Positions 7,740-16,752 of a DNA stretch of 64,000 bases are shown here, piece by piece; within the stretch, counting starts at the first letter, position 1, and each line of letters opens with the position of its first letter. Source of the stretch: an uncultured Desulfuromonadales bacterium. GTDB taxonomy: Bacteria > Desulfobacterota > Desulfuromonadia > Geobacterales > Pseudopelobacteraceae. The position numbers and the translations under genes are program-made. The notes under the pieces are model-generated. The model did no database searches. It saw only the letters and a program-made list of their open reading frames with translations, and was not told the origin of the DNA. Location of the stretch: contig CAIPTY010000051.1 in assembly GCA_903868145.1 (NCBI GenBank), positions 104,008 through 168,007 of the forward strand. The letters are read 5' to 3'.

Positions 7740-8592
7740 CAGCCTGTTCCTTCCAAGGTGTCCAATCTTCCAACATGATCCCTTCAGGCGGTAATAAGCC
7801 GCGTTGCCGGAAATCATCAAGTTTCCCGTTTATGTGTGCGGGGTAATCATTCAACTTCGCAGACAACATCCCCAGGGAAGGACGTTTGCTTTTCGGAAAA
7901 TTAATGTCTGTGAACATGCCGCAAGCCTTTGCAACAAGCTCCTTGACGGGCACACGGGAAAGAAGCGCCTTCAGAATATTCCCGTCTTTTGCCCCTTCAA
8001 CCCGGTAACGATCCCCCTGACTTTCTCTGAAGGCATAGCAAAACCAATTCAGGAAAAGCTGCCGTTCCACCGCCTTTAAGGGGTCAACTGATTTCTTGGC
8101 TGTCGGTTTCCGTGGTTTTTTTACGGAAACTGGCAGAGATTCTTTAGAATCTCTTTCTTCTATTCCGTCTCCTATTCCTATTCCTATTCCTATTCCGTAT
8201 AGGCGGTCATCTGACAACACGTGTTGACATGAGTTGTCATGTGTCAGCAGACTTGCCCCGGTGGTATCCATGCCAGGGTAACGCGGTGCCTTTGCCCGTA
8301 GGCGGTTATGACGTTCCCAATTTGCAATCTGAAAATAGCGCCGCCCCTCGACTTCGTAGAGGTTCAACAGTTTTTCTGCCTGTAATTCCCGCAGTCTGAC
8401 TTCAATGATTTCTGCCGTTATTTCAGGCCGCAAAGGGAAACAGCGCCCTTTGATTATTTCCGGTTTTGCGAGTGCCCGCCCAAAATCATCAGTTGCCGTC
8501 AACAAAAACATCCAAAAAGCGACTGTCTCCATTGGTAGCAGGTTCAAATTTTCAGACGTGCAAATACTCTCTTTCAAGATTCGGTTCGGCAT
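7723..8592 (-). CDS. replication initiator / helicase-loader-like protein
   Basis: A 289-aa protein upstream of, and overlapping, the DnaB-like gene. The N-terminus (about residues 1-100) resembles the winged-helix domain of phage replication initiators: METVAFWMFLLTATDDFGRA, then EIIEVRLRELQAEKLLNLYEV. A hinge with an alternating Gly-Ile run (GIGIGIGIGDG) and a basic linker follows. The C-terminal domain (about 175-260) is helical. By position and layout it would bind the origin and load the helicase. The Gly-Ile run is encoded by a hexanucleotide repeat. Family assignment is by architecture, so moderately sure. Confidence 0.65.
   Translation of the reverse strand: MPNRILKESICTSENLNLLPMETVAFWMFLLTATDDFGRALAKPEIIKGRCFPLRPEITAEIIEVRLRELQAEKLLNLYEVEGRRYFQIANWERHNRLRAKAPRYPGMDTTGASLLTHDNSCQHVLSDDRLYGIGIGIGIGDGIEERDSKESLPVSVKKPRKPTAKKSVDPLKAVERQLFLNWFCYAFRESQGDRYRVEGAKDGNILKALLSRVPVKELVAKACGMFTDINFPKSKRPSLGMLSAKLNDYPAHINGKLDDFRQRGLLPPEGIMLEDWTPWKEQADETPS
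8167..8200. repeat. hexanucleotide tandem repeat (CCTATT), in coding sequence
   Basis: About five near-perfect units of CCTATT lie inside the initiator gene and encode GIGIGIGIGDG on the minus strand. Because the unit is six bases, slippage would add or remove a Gly-Ile pair without changing frame. Confidence 0.8.
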
Positions 8593-8810
8593 GGTGCCCC
8601 CGCCTGTATAGCACCCGCTTCACTTAAGCGGATTTCGGATTCATGCAGTTCCGTTGCGATCTGTCGCAGCAGGTAATACAGCCCGTTTTGCCCTGAAGTA
8701 GAAAACTCGAAATCATCACAGGCCATTGCCTCAGCAATAAAATCAATTTTCTGGTGAGCATGGCTTATTACGTCAAGGGGGTGCGGTTTGTAATTGGTAT
8801 CGTTACTCAT
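8574..8810 (-). CDS. hypothetical helical protein, 78 aa
   Basis: The ATG at 8810 overlaps the stop of the AlpA-like gene (CAATGAG) and follows GGAGGGGGAGACA; the track start at 8825 is less likely. The product (MSNDTNYKPHPLDVISHAHQ) is short and helical (DFIAEAMACDDF; LYYLLRQIATELHESEIRLSEAG). It resembles small phage-encoded accessory proteins of unknown role. The end overlaps the initiator gene by 19 bases, so it is part of one tightly packed operon. Confidence 0.6.
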   Translation of the reverse strand: MSNDTNYKPHPLDVISHAHQKIDFIAEAMACDDFEFSTSGQNGLYYLLRQIATELHESEIRLSEAGAIQAGAPCRTES

Positions 8811-9112
8811 TGTCTCCCCCTCCACGGTTCCGCGTTTTCGATGATTTCCATAATGTCACGGTAACGCCAGCATACAGTTCTACCCAGGCGCACGGGAGCC
8901 GGATAAATACCCGCTCGCACTCTTTCCCAGAAAACAGTTTTTCCAATCGGCAAGAGCGCCGGAATACCCATCTTCTTGTTGCCGATGATCTGCCACAGCC
9001 GCAGCAAAGCATCACCGTTGCACTTGCGGTTAAGGCGTTCAAGGGTGTCCAGGTATTCGTCATCAGGGGGAGCGGGTTTGCTGTCTGGTTTGTCTGTGTT
9101 GTCTGTAATCAT
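8807..9112 (-). CDS. AlpA-family DNA-binding regulator / excisionase-like
   Basis: A 101-aa protein ending in an AlpA/MerR-like winged helix: PIGKTVFWERVRAGIYPAPVRLG, then TVCWRYRDIMEII. AlpA-type proteins control integrase and excision genes in P4-like elements. A long polar N-terminal tail is unusual for the family. The start is set at ATG 9112, eight bases after AAGGAGG, rather than the track's 9139. It heads the replication-gene group of the element, so it may switch on replication or excision. Confidence 0.75.
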   Translation of the reverse strand: MITDNTDKPDSKPAPPDDEYLDTLERLNRKCNGDALLRLWQIIGNKKMGIPALLPIGKTVFWERVRAGIYPAPVRLGRTVCWRYRDIMEIIENAEPWRGRQ

Positions 9113-9221
9113 GTCAATTGCCTCCTTTGAATGACACAATACGGACGGGAGCGGAAAAAGTGATTAACGAAATCGCGCAACATCTCGAAGGTGAAAAAAA
9201 GTTTGTAGGGAGGTGAAAAAA

Positions 9222-9884
9222 TTAAACGTTAAGGAAGGTATGACAGCAGGTGAAGGGGTGAACAGATGCTTTGCAGACAGGGCACACGGGCTTTTCGTCC
9301 CGTATCTGTGCCGTGTAGGAATCGGTTGAAAGGTCGGATGAAACCCGGTAGTTCAAGGCGGGGACTTCTTCAACGGTAAGGCCGGGAATCAGGAATTTAG
9401 GCTTGCAGCAGGTGCCGCAAAGAATTTTTTGCAGGTCATTCTTTACCCTGTTCCAATGTTTCACGTTGCCGGTCTGGTTGAAACTTGCCAGGCGATAGCG
9501 TGAGTACCAATCGGCAACGACACTTTTCAGGGCAAGAACATTGCGGTGAGAATACGAATCAGAACTGAATAGGCTTCTGATAACAGGGAAATCCGGCTCT
9601 TTCAGCAGCTTGTCCAGGGTGCGCCGACTTATCCAAAGATATTCAGCTATCTTTTCGCCGCTCCACAGCATTTCAGAATAAAGGTGGCAAATATCATCCT
9701 TACTCATGGCTGATTGAATTTGTCGGGGTTTTAAAGGGTTTCGTACCTTGTGAATGGGGAGGGGAAAGCGTTTTTTCAGGTCAAGCAGGAGCTTCACGGG
9801 TTCTTTTTGCAGGTCAAACAGCCCCAGGGATTCAGCAATAGCCTCATTTGTGTATGTCAGCCGGTTGTCAATGTGCCGGATCAT
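9222..9884 (-). CDS. unknown protein with HTH-like region and C-terminal zinc-ribbon-like cysteines
   Basis: A 220-aa protein without a family I recognise. The middle (GEKIAEYLWISRRTLDKLLKEPDFPV, about residues 76-101) looks like a helix-turn-helix of the AlpA/excisionase sort. The C-terminal part has paired cysteines: CGTCC near residue 157 and CPVCKASVHPFTCCH near the end, enough for one or two zinc sites. Its ATG overlaps the stop region of the Mor-like gene (AAATGATATG), so it is coupled to the integrase transcript. A DNA-binding regulatory role is inferred. Confidence 0.65.
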   Translation of the reverse strand: MIRHIDNRLTYTNEAIAESLGLFDLQKEPVKLLLDLKKRFPLPIHKVRNPLKPRQIQSAMSKDDICHLYSEMLWSGEKIAEYLWISRRTLDKLLKEPDFPVIRSLFSSDSYSHRNVLALKSVVADWYSRYRLASFNQTGNVKHWNRVKNDLQKILCGTCCKPKFLIPGLTVEEVPALNYRVSSDLSTDSYTAQIRDEKPVCPVCKASVHPFTCCHTFLNV

Positions 9885-9885
9885 A

Positions 9886-10155
9886 TCATTTCCCGTGTAA
9901 GATTCGTCGTATCTGCCGGATTTTCAGCCCGTGGCGTTCGGCAAGCTCTACATGGTTGAATCCAGAAAATTCCCTAATGATTCGAGCATTGCGCTTGTTC
10001 CTGTCCAGGTCTTTCATGCTGGGAAACGTCAATCGCATTCCGCCGATAGTTTCAGCCATTGCCTGAATGATCTTTTCTGAAAGCGGTTTCCCAAAATCAG
10101 CCCGCAACCGGTTTAAAAGTGTCTCAATTGCCGCCGCATTTTCTTGCCGATTCAT
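9886..10155 (-). CDS. Mor/C-type transcription activator-like protein
   Basis: An 89-aa protein whose end, RNARIIREFSGFNHVELAERHGLKIRQIRRIL, matches the helix-turn-helix of the phage Mu Mor/C activator family. The N-terminal half is helical, as in Mor, where it makes the dimer. The ATG overlaps the integrase stop (GCATGA), so it is translated from the integrase message. It may activate a promoter of the element or of a helper phage; that is inference. Confidence 0.72.
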   Translation of the reverse strand: MNRQENAAAIETLLNRLRADFGKPLSEKIIQAMAETIGGMRLTFPSMKDLDRNKRNARIIREFSGFNHVELAERHGLKIRQIRRILHGK

Positions 10156-11387
10156 GCCGCCGCCTTCTTGAACGGAATGACTTTAGCCCCTGCCTTCAAG
10201 CCGTCCAGATAATCAGCCCAGGTCTGCATCATCTTCTTGCGTTCGATAAGGTGCGACGTCCGGTTGTATGCCCTGCCGTTCGGGTCTCTGACTGCATGTG
10301 CAAGCTGGTGTTCAATGAAATCAGGCCGGAATTGCAGCACTTCGTCAAGAATCGTTCGCGCCATTGCCCGGAATCCGTGGCCGGTCATGGTCTCCTTGTC
10401 AAATCCCATGTACCGGAGCGCCGCGTTTATGGTGTTGTCACTCATAGGCCGGGCACTGGTTCGACCGGGAAACAGATATTTTCCAGCGCCGGTAAGCGCC
10501 TGCAAGGATTTCAGGATTTCAACCGCCTGCCGTGAAAGTGGTACAAGGTGCGGTTCCTTCATCTTCATCCGATCTGCCGAAATGTTCCATTGTGCTTCTT
10601 CAAGGTCAAACTCTGACCATTCGGCCTTCTGTAGCTCCCCAGGACGGACAAAAACAAGCGGTGCAAGCCGCAAGGCGCACTTGACGGCAAAAGAGCCTTG
10701 ATATTCATCTATCGCACGGAGAAGGGGGGGGAGTTCTTTCGGGTCTGTAATGGCGGCATGGTGCTTGACTTGTCGCTTTTCAAGGCAGTCACGCGGGCGT
10801 ATGGGTGCGGAAACATCGGTGTCAATAAGTCCGGTAACAACGGCATAGCGGAAAACCTGCCCGAAAATGATCTTGATTCGTAGAGCGGTGTCAAGCGCCC
10901 CCCGCGCCTCGACTTTCCGCAGGATTGCCAAAACCTCCCCGGTCTTGATCTTGGAAATGGCAACGGATCCGATCACGGGGAAAACATCACGTTCCAGGCG
11001 ACTTATTACGGTGTCAGCGTGCCCTTTTGACCATGCCGCAAGCTGTTTGCCGTACCATTCCCGCGCAACCGTCTCAAAGGTAATTTCTTGCCGCGCCCGT
11101 TCCGCTGCCTCTTCCTTCTTTGCCGCTGCCGGATCAATACCGTTCGCAAGCAGCTTGCGGGCATCAAGCCGCCGCTGTCTGGCATCAGCCAAGCTGATTT
11201 CAGGATAAGCCCCCAGGTAAAGCGTTTTCTCCCTGCCGTCAAAGCGGTATTTGAAGCGCCACAGCTTGCCGCCTGTAGGAGTGACAAGCAGAAACAACCC
11301 GCCGCCGTCAAAAAGCTTCACGTCTTTTGTCTGGGGTTTCGCTTTGTGTACCTGTAAATCAGTAAGCGGTAGAATCCTTTTCGGCAT
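10152..11387 (-). CDS. int: tyrosine-type integrase (P4 family)
   Basis: A 411-aa site-specific recombinase. It has the P4-type N-terminal DUF4102 domain (PLTDLQVHKAKPQTKDVKLFDGGGL...), a SAM-like core-binding domain, and the catalytic domain with Arg in FVRPGEL (about residue 248), HGFR (337-340), a histidine in HQLAHAV (about 364) and the nucleophile Tyr in AYNRTSHL (about 374). All catalytic residues are present. The start is set at ATG 11387 behind AAAAGGAGG; the track's longer form reads through the arm-site repeats. It lies next to the 3' end of tRNA-Ser, which is the expected target of this family. Confidence 0.95.
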   Translation of the reverse strand: MPKRILPLTDLQVHKAKPQTKDVKLFDGGGLFLLVTPTGGKLWRFKYRFDGREKTLYLGAYPEISLADARQRRLDARKLLANGIDPAAAKKEEAAERARQEITFETVAREWYGKQLAAWSKGHADTVISRLERDVFPVIGSVAISKIKTGEVLAILRKVEARGALDTALRIKIIFGQVFRYAVVTGLIDTDVSAPIRPRDCLEKRQVKHHAAITDPKELPPLLRAIDEYQGSFAVKCALRLAPLVFVRPGELQKAEWSEFDLEEAQWNISADRMKMKEPHLVPLSRQAVEILKSLQALTGAGKYLFPGRTSARPMSDNTINAALRYMGFDKETMTGHGFRAMARTILDEVLQFRPDFIEHQLAHAVRDPNGRAYNRTSHLIERKKMMQTWADYLDGLKAGAKVIPFKKAAA

Positions 11388-11400
11388 GGGGTTTTCCTCC

Positions 11401-11457
11401 TTTTGGGGGTGCCTCATTTTTTGGTTTTGGGGGTGCCCTTGATATACACCCCCAAAA
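11401..11457. repeat. arm-type repeats upstream of integrase
   Basis: TTTTGGGGGTG occurs at 11401 and 11425 and its exact complement CACCCCCAAAA at 11447; a fourth copy is at 3846 at the other end of the element. The last two form an inverted pair over the integrase promoter region, so binding could also control int. Function as integrase arm sites is inferred. Confidence 0.55.
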
Positions 11458-11506
11458 CAACCGATTTCAAACGTATCAGAACGGACGGCAACGGACAAGC
11501 AAAAAG

Positions 11507-11537
11507 AAAAAGCCCCTGATTTCTCAAGGGCTTTTTT
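11507..11537 (-). terminator. terminator after tRNA-Ser
   Basis: AAAAGCCC-TGA pairs with TCA-GGGCTTTT around a short loop, with T-runs on both strands. On the minus strand it lies about 30 bases past the tRNA-Ser 3' end. Confidence 0.75.
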
Positions 11538-11566
11538 GCTTAACCGGACTGTGCCGGATTATGTTT

Positions 11567-11654
11567 TGGCGGAGAAGGTGAGATTCGAACTCACGGAGGT
11601 GTTACCCTCGGCGGTTTTCAAGACCGCTGCCTTAAACCACTCGGCCACCTCTCC
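11567..11654 (-). tRNA. tRNA-Ser (anticodon TGA)
   Basis: An 88-base sequence, CCA included, with GGAGAGG/CTTCTCC acceptor arms, the D-loop sequence GCCGAGTGG, an anticodon loop CTTGAAA (TGA), a long variable arm typical of serine tRNA and the T-loop GTTCGAAT. CCA is genome-encoded. It reads UCN-type serine codons (mainly UCA). The gene is intact although its 3' end served as the integration site; serS lies immediately upstream. Confidence 0.96.
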
Positions 11655-11701
11655 AGAACTGGTTACTTCTATAGCATACCAATTATAAAAGTTCAAAGGT
11701 T

Positions 11702-12988
<1,287 letters not shown>

Positions 12989-13058
12989 TTATTTTTGATG
13001 GGTAAGCGTGTATGTACTAGCACTGGAAATACCCTCCCGTCAATCCAAAAGAGCCATT

Positions 13059-14081
13059 ATGAAACTGACTGCAACCACTTTCATGCTCATCTCAGCGCTC
13101 CTCAGCCTGCCATTGCCCCTGCTGGCGGAGGAAATCATCATCAACGCCGTCGGCGATGTCATGCTGGCCGGCCGCTGGGCCGCCACAATCAGGAAAAGCG
13201 GCTACGACTTCCCTTTCCGGGCAGTTTCAGCGGAGCTGAAAAAGGGTGACATCACCCTCGCCAATCTGGAAACCCCCATTGCCCGCAGTGGAATTGAATT
13301 CACCGAGAAGAAGTTCCGTTTCCGGGCCGAACCGGCCATAGCCCCGGCTCTCAAGCTGGCGGGCATCAATCTGGTCACACTTGCCAACAACCACAGCATG
13401 GATTTTGGCGGGACGGCTCTGACTGAAACACTCCAGTACCTGGAAGCCTCCGGTATAGCGTGGATCGGTGCCGGAAAAAACCTGAGTGAAGCCCGCAGGG
13501 CGGCTTTTTACACCATAAAAGGTAAGAAGTTCGCCTTCCTGGGGTACTCGCTGACCCAACCCACCGAGTTTTTCGCCGGCACCTCCCGTCCCGGAACAGC
13601 GCCGGGTTACGAAAAAATATTCGGCGAAGACATCGCCAATGCCCGCAAACTGGTCGATCATGTCATCGTCAGCTTCCACTGGGGAACGGAAGGCAAAACA
13701 TCCGTTCAGGCCTATCAGCGCGTTATCGCCCACAAGGCCGTCGATGCCGGTGCTGATGTGATAATCGGCCACCATCCCCATGTTTTGCGGGGTGTGGAGC
13801 GCTACAAAAACGGCATCATCTTCTACAGCCTGGGCAACTTCACCTTTGCCAGCAAGAGCAGGACAGCCGACAGCAGCGCGATCATCCGCCTGCGGTTTAA
13901 TAACGGAAAGCAGGAAGCCGAGCTGCTTCCGCTCGACATTCTCTACCGCCGGGTGGGATTCCAGCCACAGCTTCTTTCAGGCAAACCGGCGGCCGACGTC
14001 ATCGCGCGCCTGAACAAGCTGTCACAACCGTTCAAGACAGAAATCCGGATTCTTGATGGCCGCTGCATGGTGCCCTTCTGA
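13059..14081 (+). CDS. CapA-family (poly-gamma-glutamate-type) exported protein
   Basis: A 340-aa protein with an N-terminal signal peptide (MKLTATTFMLISALLSLPLPLLAEE). Its metallophosphatase-like CapA domain shows INAVGDVMLAGR, NLETPI, LVTLANNHSMDFG, SFHWGTEG and IIGHHPHVLRG. CapA proteins take part in making or anchoring poly-gamma-glutamate capsule, but many lone homologues have unknown roles, and no capB or capC is here. The signal-bearing start at 13059 is preferred to the track's 13008. It is coupled to the next gene, whose ATG lies two bases after this stop. Confidence 0.85.
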   Translation: MKLTATTFMLISALLSLPLPLLAEEIIINAVGDVMLAGRWAATIRKSGYDFPFRAVSAELKKGDITLANLETPIARSGIEFTEKKFRFRAEPAIAPALKLAGINLVTLANNHSMDFGGTALTETLQYLEASGIAWIGAGKNLSEARRAAFYTIKGKKFAFLGYSLTQPTEFFAGTSRPGTAPGYEKIFGEDIANARKLVDHVIVSFHWGTEGKTSVQAYQRVIAHKAVDAGADVIIGHHPHVLRGVERYKNGIIFYSLGNFTFASKSRTADSSAIIRLRFNNGKQEAELLPLDILYRRVGFQPQLLSGKPAADVIARLNKLSQPFKTEIRILDGRCMVPF

Positions 14082-14082
14082 T

Positions 14083-15789
14083 ATGCGTATCCTGCTGGCA
14101 ACTCTCCACGCAAAGTTCGCCCACTCATCCCTGGCGCTTCCCTGTCTGGCAGCCTATTGCAGCGATCTGACAGGGGTTTCAGTCATTATCCGCGAATACA
14201 CCATCAACGAGCCTCACGATCAGCTTGTCCGTCAGATCATGTCCGAGCAGCCCGACCTGCTGGCCCTCTCCTGCTATATCTGGAACATAGAGAAAACCCT
14301 CCGCATCATCTCGGACATAAGAAAGATCGCCCCGAAAACCATGATCGTGCTGGGCGGTCCGGAGGTTTCCTTCGGCATCTTCGAGCTGATGCATGCCAAT
14401 CCGGCCATAGACTTTGTCATCCGAGGCGAAGGCGAACTTGTATTCCGCAGGCTGGCCGAAGCCTTGTCGGTCAGCCCCGCGGACCCTTTACCCGCAGCGG
14501 TTCTTGAAAAAATCGACAACCTGTTCTTCCGCGCCGACAGCGACATCATCGCCGGACCGCATACCACGGAACCTCTGCCGCTCGACAGCATGCCGTCCCC
14601 CTTCGAGTCCGGTCTGGCAGACCTGAGTAAACCGCTGGTCTACTACGAAACATCCCGCGGCTGCCCCTTTTCCTGCGCCTTCTGCCTCTCATCGGTCGAA
14701 GGGCGGGTTCGCTCCTTCTCACCGGGCCGAATCGAGCAGGACCTGATGACCCTGATGCAGCAGGGGGTGACGAAGGTAAAGTTGGTGGATCGCACCTTCA
14801 ACTACGACGCGAAACGGGCCGAAAGAATCTGGCAATTCATTCTGGGCAACAACCGCCGGAGTCACTTCCATTTCGAGATTGCCGCCGACCTGCTGACTGA
14901 ATCCTGTATCGAGCTGCTGAGGCGAGTGCCGGAACAGACCTTTCGCTTTGAAATCGGCATCCAGTCCGCATCGCAGGAAACCCTGGCACAGGTCAACCGG
15001 AGAGCCGATCTGGGGAGGATTTACTACGTCATCCGGCGCCTGCGGGCGGAAACACACATCGAACTGCACCTCGACCTGGTGGCAGGGCTGCCGGGAGAAG
15101 ATTATCAGGGTTTTCTCGCCTCGCTTCAGAGTGTTGCCAGCCTCCATCCCCATCAGATCCAGGTGGAGCCGCTCAAGGTGCTCAAGGGTTCACCCATGAG
15201 GGAGATCGCCGACCGCCGGGATTACCGGTTTTCATCATTTCCCCCCTATACCATTCTGCGCAATTCCTGGCTTTCTTTCGACGATATCGGCCGTATCGAA
15301 ACCATCGGACGACTGCTGGATCTGTTTTACAATCAGGGCGGATTTACCACGGCGCTGGACTTCATGTGTGAGAGGTTCACCGTTGCACGCATATACGACG
15401 GGATGGCGCGGCAGGCCGGGATAGAAAACCTTTCCGGGCGCACCACGCTCCGCCGTTACGAACTCTTCGCCCGTCTGGCGGTGCCGTTGCTGGATGAATC
15501 GGATCGCCATCTGCTGCATGACGTGCTCTTCTTTGATTACTGCAGCAGCGAGATGCCGCTGATGGGTAAAATGCCGACATTCATGGCACACCGGCACCAG
15601 CAGTGTGCCTGGCCCGGCCGTTCAGAGTTGCCGAACGAACTGAGCCTGCCGGGCGGAAGCCGGGTCAGGTCATTCCGGTATACATTCGAGAGGGACTACC
15701 GGGATGCCGTGCGGCAGGGGGGCTCCGCAGAGATCACGTTCGTGTATGTTTCCGGCGAAGGAAAGGGTTTACAGGTGATTGTTGTATAA
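14083..15789 (+). CDS. B12-binding radical SAM protein (DUF4080 type)
   Basis: A 568-aa protein. An N-terminal cobalamin-binding-like Rossmann domain (LLALSCYIWNIEKTLRIISDIRK, VLGGPEVSFG) is followed by a radical SAM core with CPFSCAFCLSS (CxxxCxxC, about residue 196) and a C-terminal domain matching the DUF4080 group. Such enzymes use a 5'-deoxyadenosyl radical, often for methylation or sulfur chemistry; the substrate is unknown. Start ATG 14083 is two bases past the CapA stop, so it is likely in one operon with it. Confidence 0.85.
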   Translation: MRILLATLHAKFAHSSLALPCLAAYCSDLTGVSVIIREYTINEPHDQLVRQIMSEQPDLLALSCYIWNIEKTLRIISDIRKIAPKTMIVLGGPEVSFGIFELMHANPAIDFVIRGEGELVFRRLAEALSVSPADPLPAAVLEKIDNLFFRADSDIIAGPHTTEPLPLDSMPSPFESGLADLSKPLVYYETSRGCPFSCAFCLSSVEGRVRSFSPGRIEQDLMTLMQQGVTKVKLVDRTFNYDAKRAERIWQFILGNNRRSHFHFEIAADLLTESCIELLRRVPEQTFRFEIGIQSASQETLAQVNRRADLGRIYYVIRRLRAETHIELHLDLVAGLPGEDYQGFLASLQSVASLHPHQIQVEPLKVLKGSPMREIADRRDYRFSSFPPYTILRNSWLSFDDIGRIETIGRLLDLFYNQGGFTTALDFMCERFTVARIYDGMARQAGIENLSGRTTLRRYELFARLAVPLLDESDRHLLHDVLFFDYCSSEMPLMGKMPTFMAHRHQQCAWPGRSELPNELSLPGGSRVRSFRYTFERDYRDAVRQGGSAEITFVYVSGEGKGLQVIVV

Positions 15790-15897
15790 TTCCCGGGTAG
15801 CAGGGCCCTGAGGATATTTACTCTATCTGACTCTTTGACGCAGGAATTGTAACCTTTGTCAACTCTTCACAGAACACATCATTACAGGAGCTTCAAC

Positions 15898-16752
15898 GTG
15901 ATTAATCCAGGTACCAGGCAGCTGACCATCATGTTCGCAGTTTCGTTCTTTCTGATCATCTGGATGACATCAGCTGCAGACGCCTCTGAAAAACCGGACG
16001 AGCATCAGCACCACGCTGCGCCTGCCGCGCAAGGTGGTTCCACGGAAATCGGTCTGGACGAACATCTCGGATCCCGTATTCCACTGGAAACCGTTTTCAG
16101 AGATGAAAACGGGACCAGTGTGAGACTGGGCGATCTGGTCACCGGTCCGACCATCATCCTGCCGGTTTATTACAGCTGCACCAATGTCTGCAATTATATG
16201 CAGGGGGGATTGGCCAGGGTTATGAATACGGTGAAAGGAAAAGCGGACAGCGACTACCGGGTCATCTCCATCAGCTTCAATCCGGACGAGACGCCGGAAC
16301 AGGCAGCAAGAACCAGAAAGATGTATCTCGCCGCCATAGATTCTCCGTTTCCTGCCAATGGATGGCGCTTTCTGACCGGCGACCGGAATAACATCCATCG
16401 TTTCACAGACTCCATCGGGTATCGTTTCAAGCAGCAGGGACGGGATTACATCCATCCCGTTGCCAGCGTGATCGTTTCCGGCGACGGCAAAATTGTACGC
16501 TACCTGTACGGCACGTCATTCCTTGCGAAAGATCTGAGTCTGGCCCTGCTTGAAGCCCGAGATGGGAAGGTAGGCACCACCATCCGCAAGATGGTGGATT
16601 TCTGTTTCACGTTTGACCCGGCAGGAAAAACGTATGTGTTCAACATTCTCAGGGTGAGCGCAACCGTTGTAATCCTGACAACCGGGTGCTTCCTGCTGTT
16701 TCTGCTGCTGACCGGAAAAAAACGCACCATTCAAAAAATGGAGGATCTATGA
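15898..16752 (+). CDS. SCO1/SenC copper chaperone
   Basis: A 284-aa membrane-tethered thioredoxin-fold protein that delivers copper to cytochrome oxidase. It has an N-terminal hydrophobic segment (LTIMFAVSFFLIIWMTS), a His-rich stretch, the copper motif CTNVC in YYSCTNVCNYMQ, the partner histidine near HPVASVIV, and a second membrane span near the C-terminus (VSATVVILTTGCFLLFLLL). The GTG start at 15898 follows ACAGGAG; the track's TTG at 15856 has no such site. The stop overlaps the ctaD start (ATGA), tying it to oxidase assembly. Confidence 0.9.
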   Translation: MINPGTRQLTIMFAVSFFLIIWMTSAADASEKPDEHQHHAAPAAQGGSTEIGLDEHLGSRIPLETVFRDENGTSVRLGDLVTGPTIILPVYYSCTNVCNYMQGGLARVMNTVKGKADSDYRVISISFNPDETPEQAARTRKMYLAAIDSPFPANGWRFLTGDRNNIHRFTDSIGYRFKQQGRDYIHPVASVIVSGDGKIVRYLYGTSFLAKDLSLALLEARDGKVGTTIRKMVDFCFTFDPAGKTYVFNILRVSATVVILTTGCFLLFLLLTGKKRTIQKMEDL

